Assembly (NCBI GenBank): GCA_021734255.1
Contig: JAIPJM010000010.1
Location: 21,370 to 85,369 of the forward strand
Source of the DNA: Fidelibacterota bacterium
GTDB taxonomy: Bacteria > Fidelibacterota > UBA8477 > JABMPR01
Reading direction: 5' to 3'
DNA: 64,000 nucleotides
Below, in pieces: positions 62,635 to 64,000 of the stretch. The position numbers and the translations under genes were made by a program. The notes beneath the pieces were generated by a model. That model was not told the DNA's origin, did not search any database, and saw nothing but the letters and a program-made list of their open reading frames with translations. Numbering within the stretch: position 1 is the first letter of the stretch; each line of letters starts with the position of its first letter.

Positions 62635-63173
62635 AAATTAATTCCCTAATACCTATAATCGGTGGTGGTGGACTGGCACTGATCTTTACTGTTCTATGGT
62701 TTACAGGCTCACTGGAGACACTATTCAACCCGGTACCGCAGGGACCACAGATGGCAAGTTCACTCTCCATTGATCTGGAGACCTTGCAGATCACGATCCG
62801 AACCGTTTCATCGCCGGAGATAGAGGAAAAGAAGTTCATTGAAGCCATTGATACTCTCAGTGCAAACGAATCCATTTCAAAATTAAGAAATCCATTTGCA
62901 CGGGTATATGTGGCGCCACCTCCTACTGCAAAAAAGAAGGTACTTACCCGGAAAAAAGCCACTGCGCCTAAACGTAAAAAACGTATTGTCAGACCCAAGA
63001 TCGTTGCCAGTGGTATTATTTGGGATTCGGCATACCCATATGCTATTTTAAACGATGATATTTACGGAGAAGGGGATATCATTAAGGGATATACCATACA
63101 GACGATTCAAGATACCATGGTTGTGCTGGTGAATAAGGATGATGTATTTACAGTTGTGATCGAGAGTGATTAA
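62631..63173 (+). CDS. pilP: PilP-like protein linking inner membrane to secretin
   Basis: The 180-residue protein has one N-terminal membrane segment. It is not a lipoprotein as in Pseudomonas. A proline- and lysine-rich linker (AKKKVLTRKKATAPKRKKR) leads to a C-terminal part VASGIIWDSAYPYAILNDDIYGEGDIIKG that resembles the GspC/PilP HR domain 'L-x-G-I-x-x..P-x-A-I-I'. Such a domain binds the secretin N-terminus. It overlaps pilO by four bases. The next gene is the secretin pilQ, which is incomplete. Confidence 0.65.
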   Translation: MKINSLIPIIGGGGLALIFTVLWFTGSLETLFNPVPQGPQMASSLSIDLETLQITIRTVSSPEIEEKKFIEAIDTLSANESISKLRNPFARVYVAPPPTAKKKVLTRKKATAPKRKKRIVRPKIVASGIIWDSAYPYAILNDDIYGEGDIIKGYTIQTIQDTMVVLVNKDDVFTVVIESD

Positions 63174-63174
63174 T

Positions 63175-63507
63175 ATGAATGTGTTCAAAACTTATCGTAA
63201 TTCAATCCAAAGGACACTGGCTCTGCTTATGCTGGTTGTGCCCTTGTTTCTCTTTGCTCAGTCACGTGAAAAGATATCGATCACAGTGAACGAGGTCCGT
63301 TTAGAAAATGTATTGCGGATCCTCAGTGAAAAAAGCGGCATGAAGTTTATCTCCGATCCTGGTATACGGACCGATCGCATCACATTGGATCTGAAGGATG
63401 TTGCTCCCCTTGAAGCGCTATCTATCATGACAGAGCTGTATGACCTGGGCTTTCAGCAATTAGGAGAAGTGGACCCCAACCTTTGGACAGTATTTCTTGA
63501 ATCTTAG
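63175..63507 (+). pseudogene. pilQ: Secretin PilQ, truncated after the STN domain
   Basis: Only 110 codons remain of what is normally a protein of 400-700 residues or more. A signal peptide (TLALLMLVVPLFLFAQ) and the secretin/TonB N-terminal short domain (ISITVNEVRLENVLRILSEKSGMKF, then LDLKDVAPLEALSIM) are seen. The frame ends at TAG at 63505, two bases before an IS3-family element begins. There is no secretin core in this window, so the outer-membrane pore of the pilus seems cut off, unless the rest lies after the IS. The frame begins at GTG 63166 or ATG 63175; the latter is chosen. Confidence 0.75.
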
Positions 63508-63508
63508 G

Positions 63509-64000
63509 TGTGGAGCTACCGGTGTTCATTATCCTACAAGCTTCCTCATAGATTCTTTAAAGTATACTACATCCGGAGTCAGCTTGTCAAGTGATTGATG
63601 GGTTCTCTCAGAATTGTAGAAAGTCAGATATGTTCTGATTGAATCTCTGGCTTCTCTCACAGATTCGTAAGCCTTCAAATAGACTTCCTCATATTTTAAA
63701 CTTCTCCATAATCTCTCGATGAAAACATTATCAACCCAGCATCCTTTGCCATCCATGCTGATCTTAATGTCAGCATCTTTCAGTACCTGGGTAAAATCAT
63801 CACTGGTAAATTGTGATCCCTGATCTGTATTGAATATCTCAGGTTTGCCATATCTGTCCAGGGCTTCTTCCAAAGCTTCAACACAAAAACTGGTATCCAT
63901 GCTGTTGGACAGTTTCCAACTTAATACTTTCCGGCTATGCCAGTCCATGATAGCAACCAGGTAGACAAAGCCGCGAGCCATGGGGATATAGGTGATATCA
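63509..64000 (-). mobile_element. IS3-family insertion sequence, one end in window
   Basis: The end is inferred from the terminal TG of TGTGGAGCTACCGG at about 63509, 20 bases before the OrfB stop at 63529, a normal distance for this family. The other end, the OrfA gene and any target duplication lie beyond the window. The element is transcribed towards pilQ. Confidence 0.7.
63529..64000 (-). CDS. IS3-family transposase OrfB, C-terminal part
   Basis: The frame is open to the window end, so the N-terminus lies outside. The integrase core has the first catalytic aspartate in DITYIPM at the very edge, the second in FNTDQGSQFTS and the glutamate in NVFIERLWRSLKYEEVY. The end FYNSERTHQSLDKLTPDVVY is diagnostic of OrfB of the IS3 family. 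The enzyme moves the element by a circular intermediate and is normally made as an OrfAB frameshift fusion. No internal stop is visible, so the copy may be active. Confidence 0.95.
   Translation of the reverse strand, partial: DITYIPMARGFVYLVAIMDWHSRKVLSWKLSNSMDTSFCVEALEEALDRYGKPEIFNTDQGSQFTSDDFTQVLKDADIKISMDGKGCWVDNVFIERLWRSLKYEEVYLKAYESVREARDSIRTYLTFYNSERTHQSLDKLTPDVVYFKESMRKLVG

Overview
The window looks like a chromosomal segment of a Gram-negative bacterium of the FCB superphylum, possibly Marinimicrobia/SAR406-like or Calditrichota-like. The exact phylum is an inference from gene content. Support comes from a TonB-dependent receptor with a carboxypeptidase-regulatory N-terminus, a very large gluzincin/PD40/beta-barrel protein, a SufBCDSUT-Rrf2 operon, an MlaE permease, an LpxH-like phosphatase, and a PilB/C/A/M/N/O/P type IV pilus cluster. 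Standard code 11 reads well throughout, and many genes are coupled by ATGA or TAATG overlaps.

Region 1 (1-1326) holds the 3' end of a DegV-like gene and a DUF1684 lipoprotein, and looks like ordinary chromosome. Region 2 (about 1.33-20.78 kb) is an accessory island, visibly AT-richer in several genes. In order it carries a small HTH protein, a KAP-type membrane P-loop NTPase, an uncharacterised HTH protein, a winged-helix replication-protein-like gene with an unusual start, and a complete type I restriction-modification operon (nuclease, hsdR, hsdS, hsdM). Next come a MgsA-C-like protein overlapping a catalytic-domain-only tyrosine recombinase, and an SMC-like AAA ATPase with a small partner. 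It ends with a MerR/excisionase-like protein overlapping a large serine recombinase, whose last codons lie inside the tRNA-Asn gene on the opposite strand. I read this as an integrated defence-rich element anchored at tRNA-Asn. I could not find its far end.

Region 3 (20.8-36.8 kb, minus strand) is core chromosome: a HIT protein, an EF-G-like GTPase, then a long compact run. Its transcription order is the PD40/beta-barrel protein, mlaE, radA, tgt, sfsA, an Ig-like lipoprotein, dapF, a mannose-1-phosphate guanylyltransferase, a small protein and a GAF/SpoIIE phosphatase. Region 4 (36.9-41.7 kb, plus) has an LpxH-like phosphatase, a HEAT-repeat lipoprotein, a secreted coiled-coil protein and two tandem PPK2 kinases, closed by a bidirectional terminator. 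Region 5 (41.7-47.1 kb, minus) has a TonB receptor, a Nudix hydrolase, a MarR regulator with candidate operators, a pyrimidine-nucleoside phosphorylase and a gamma-carbonic-anhydrase-like protein.

Region 6 (47.2-53.4 kb, plus) is the Suf Fe-S assembly operon ending in its likely Fe-S-sensing Rrf2 regulator. Region 7 (53.5-63.5 kb, plus) is a type IV pilus cluster led by an NtrC-type regulator, with a near-consensus sigma-54 site before the major pilin. Two features stand out there: the prepilin peptidase homologue has lost both catalytic aspartates by motif alignment, and the secretin gene pilQ stops after its N-terminal domain exactly where an IS3-family element begins (63.5 kb to the window end).
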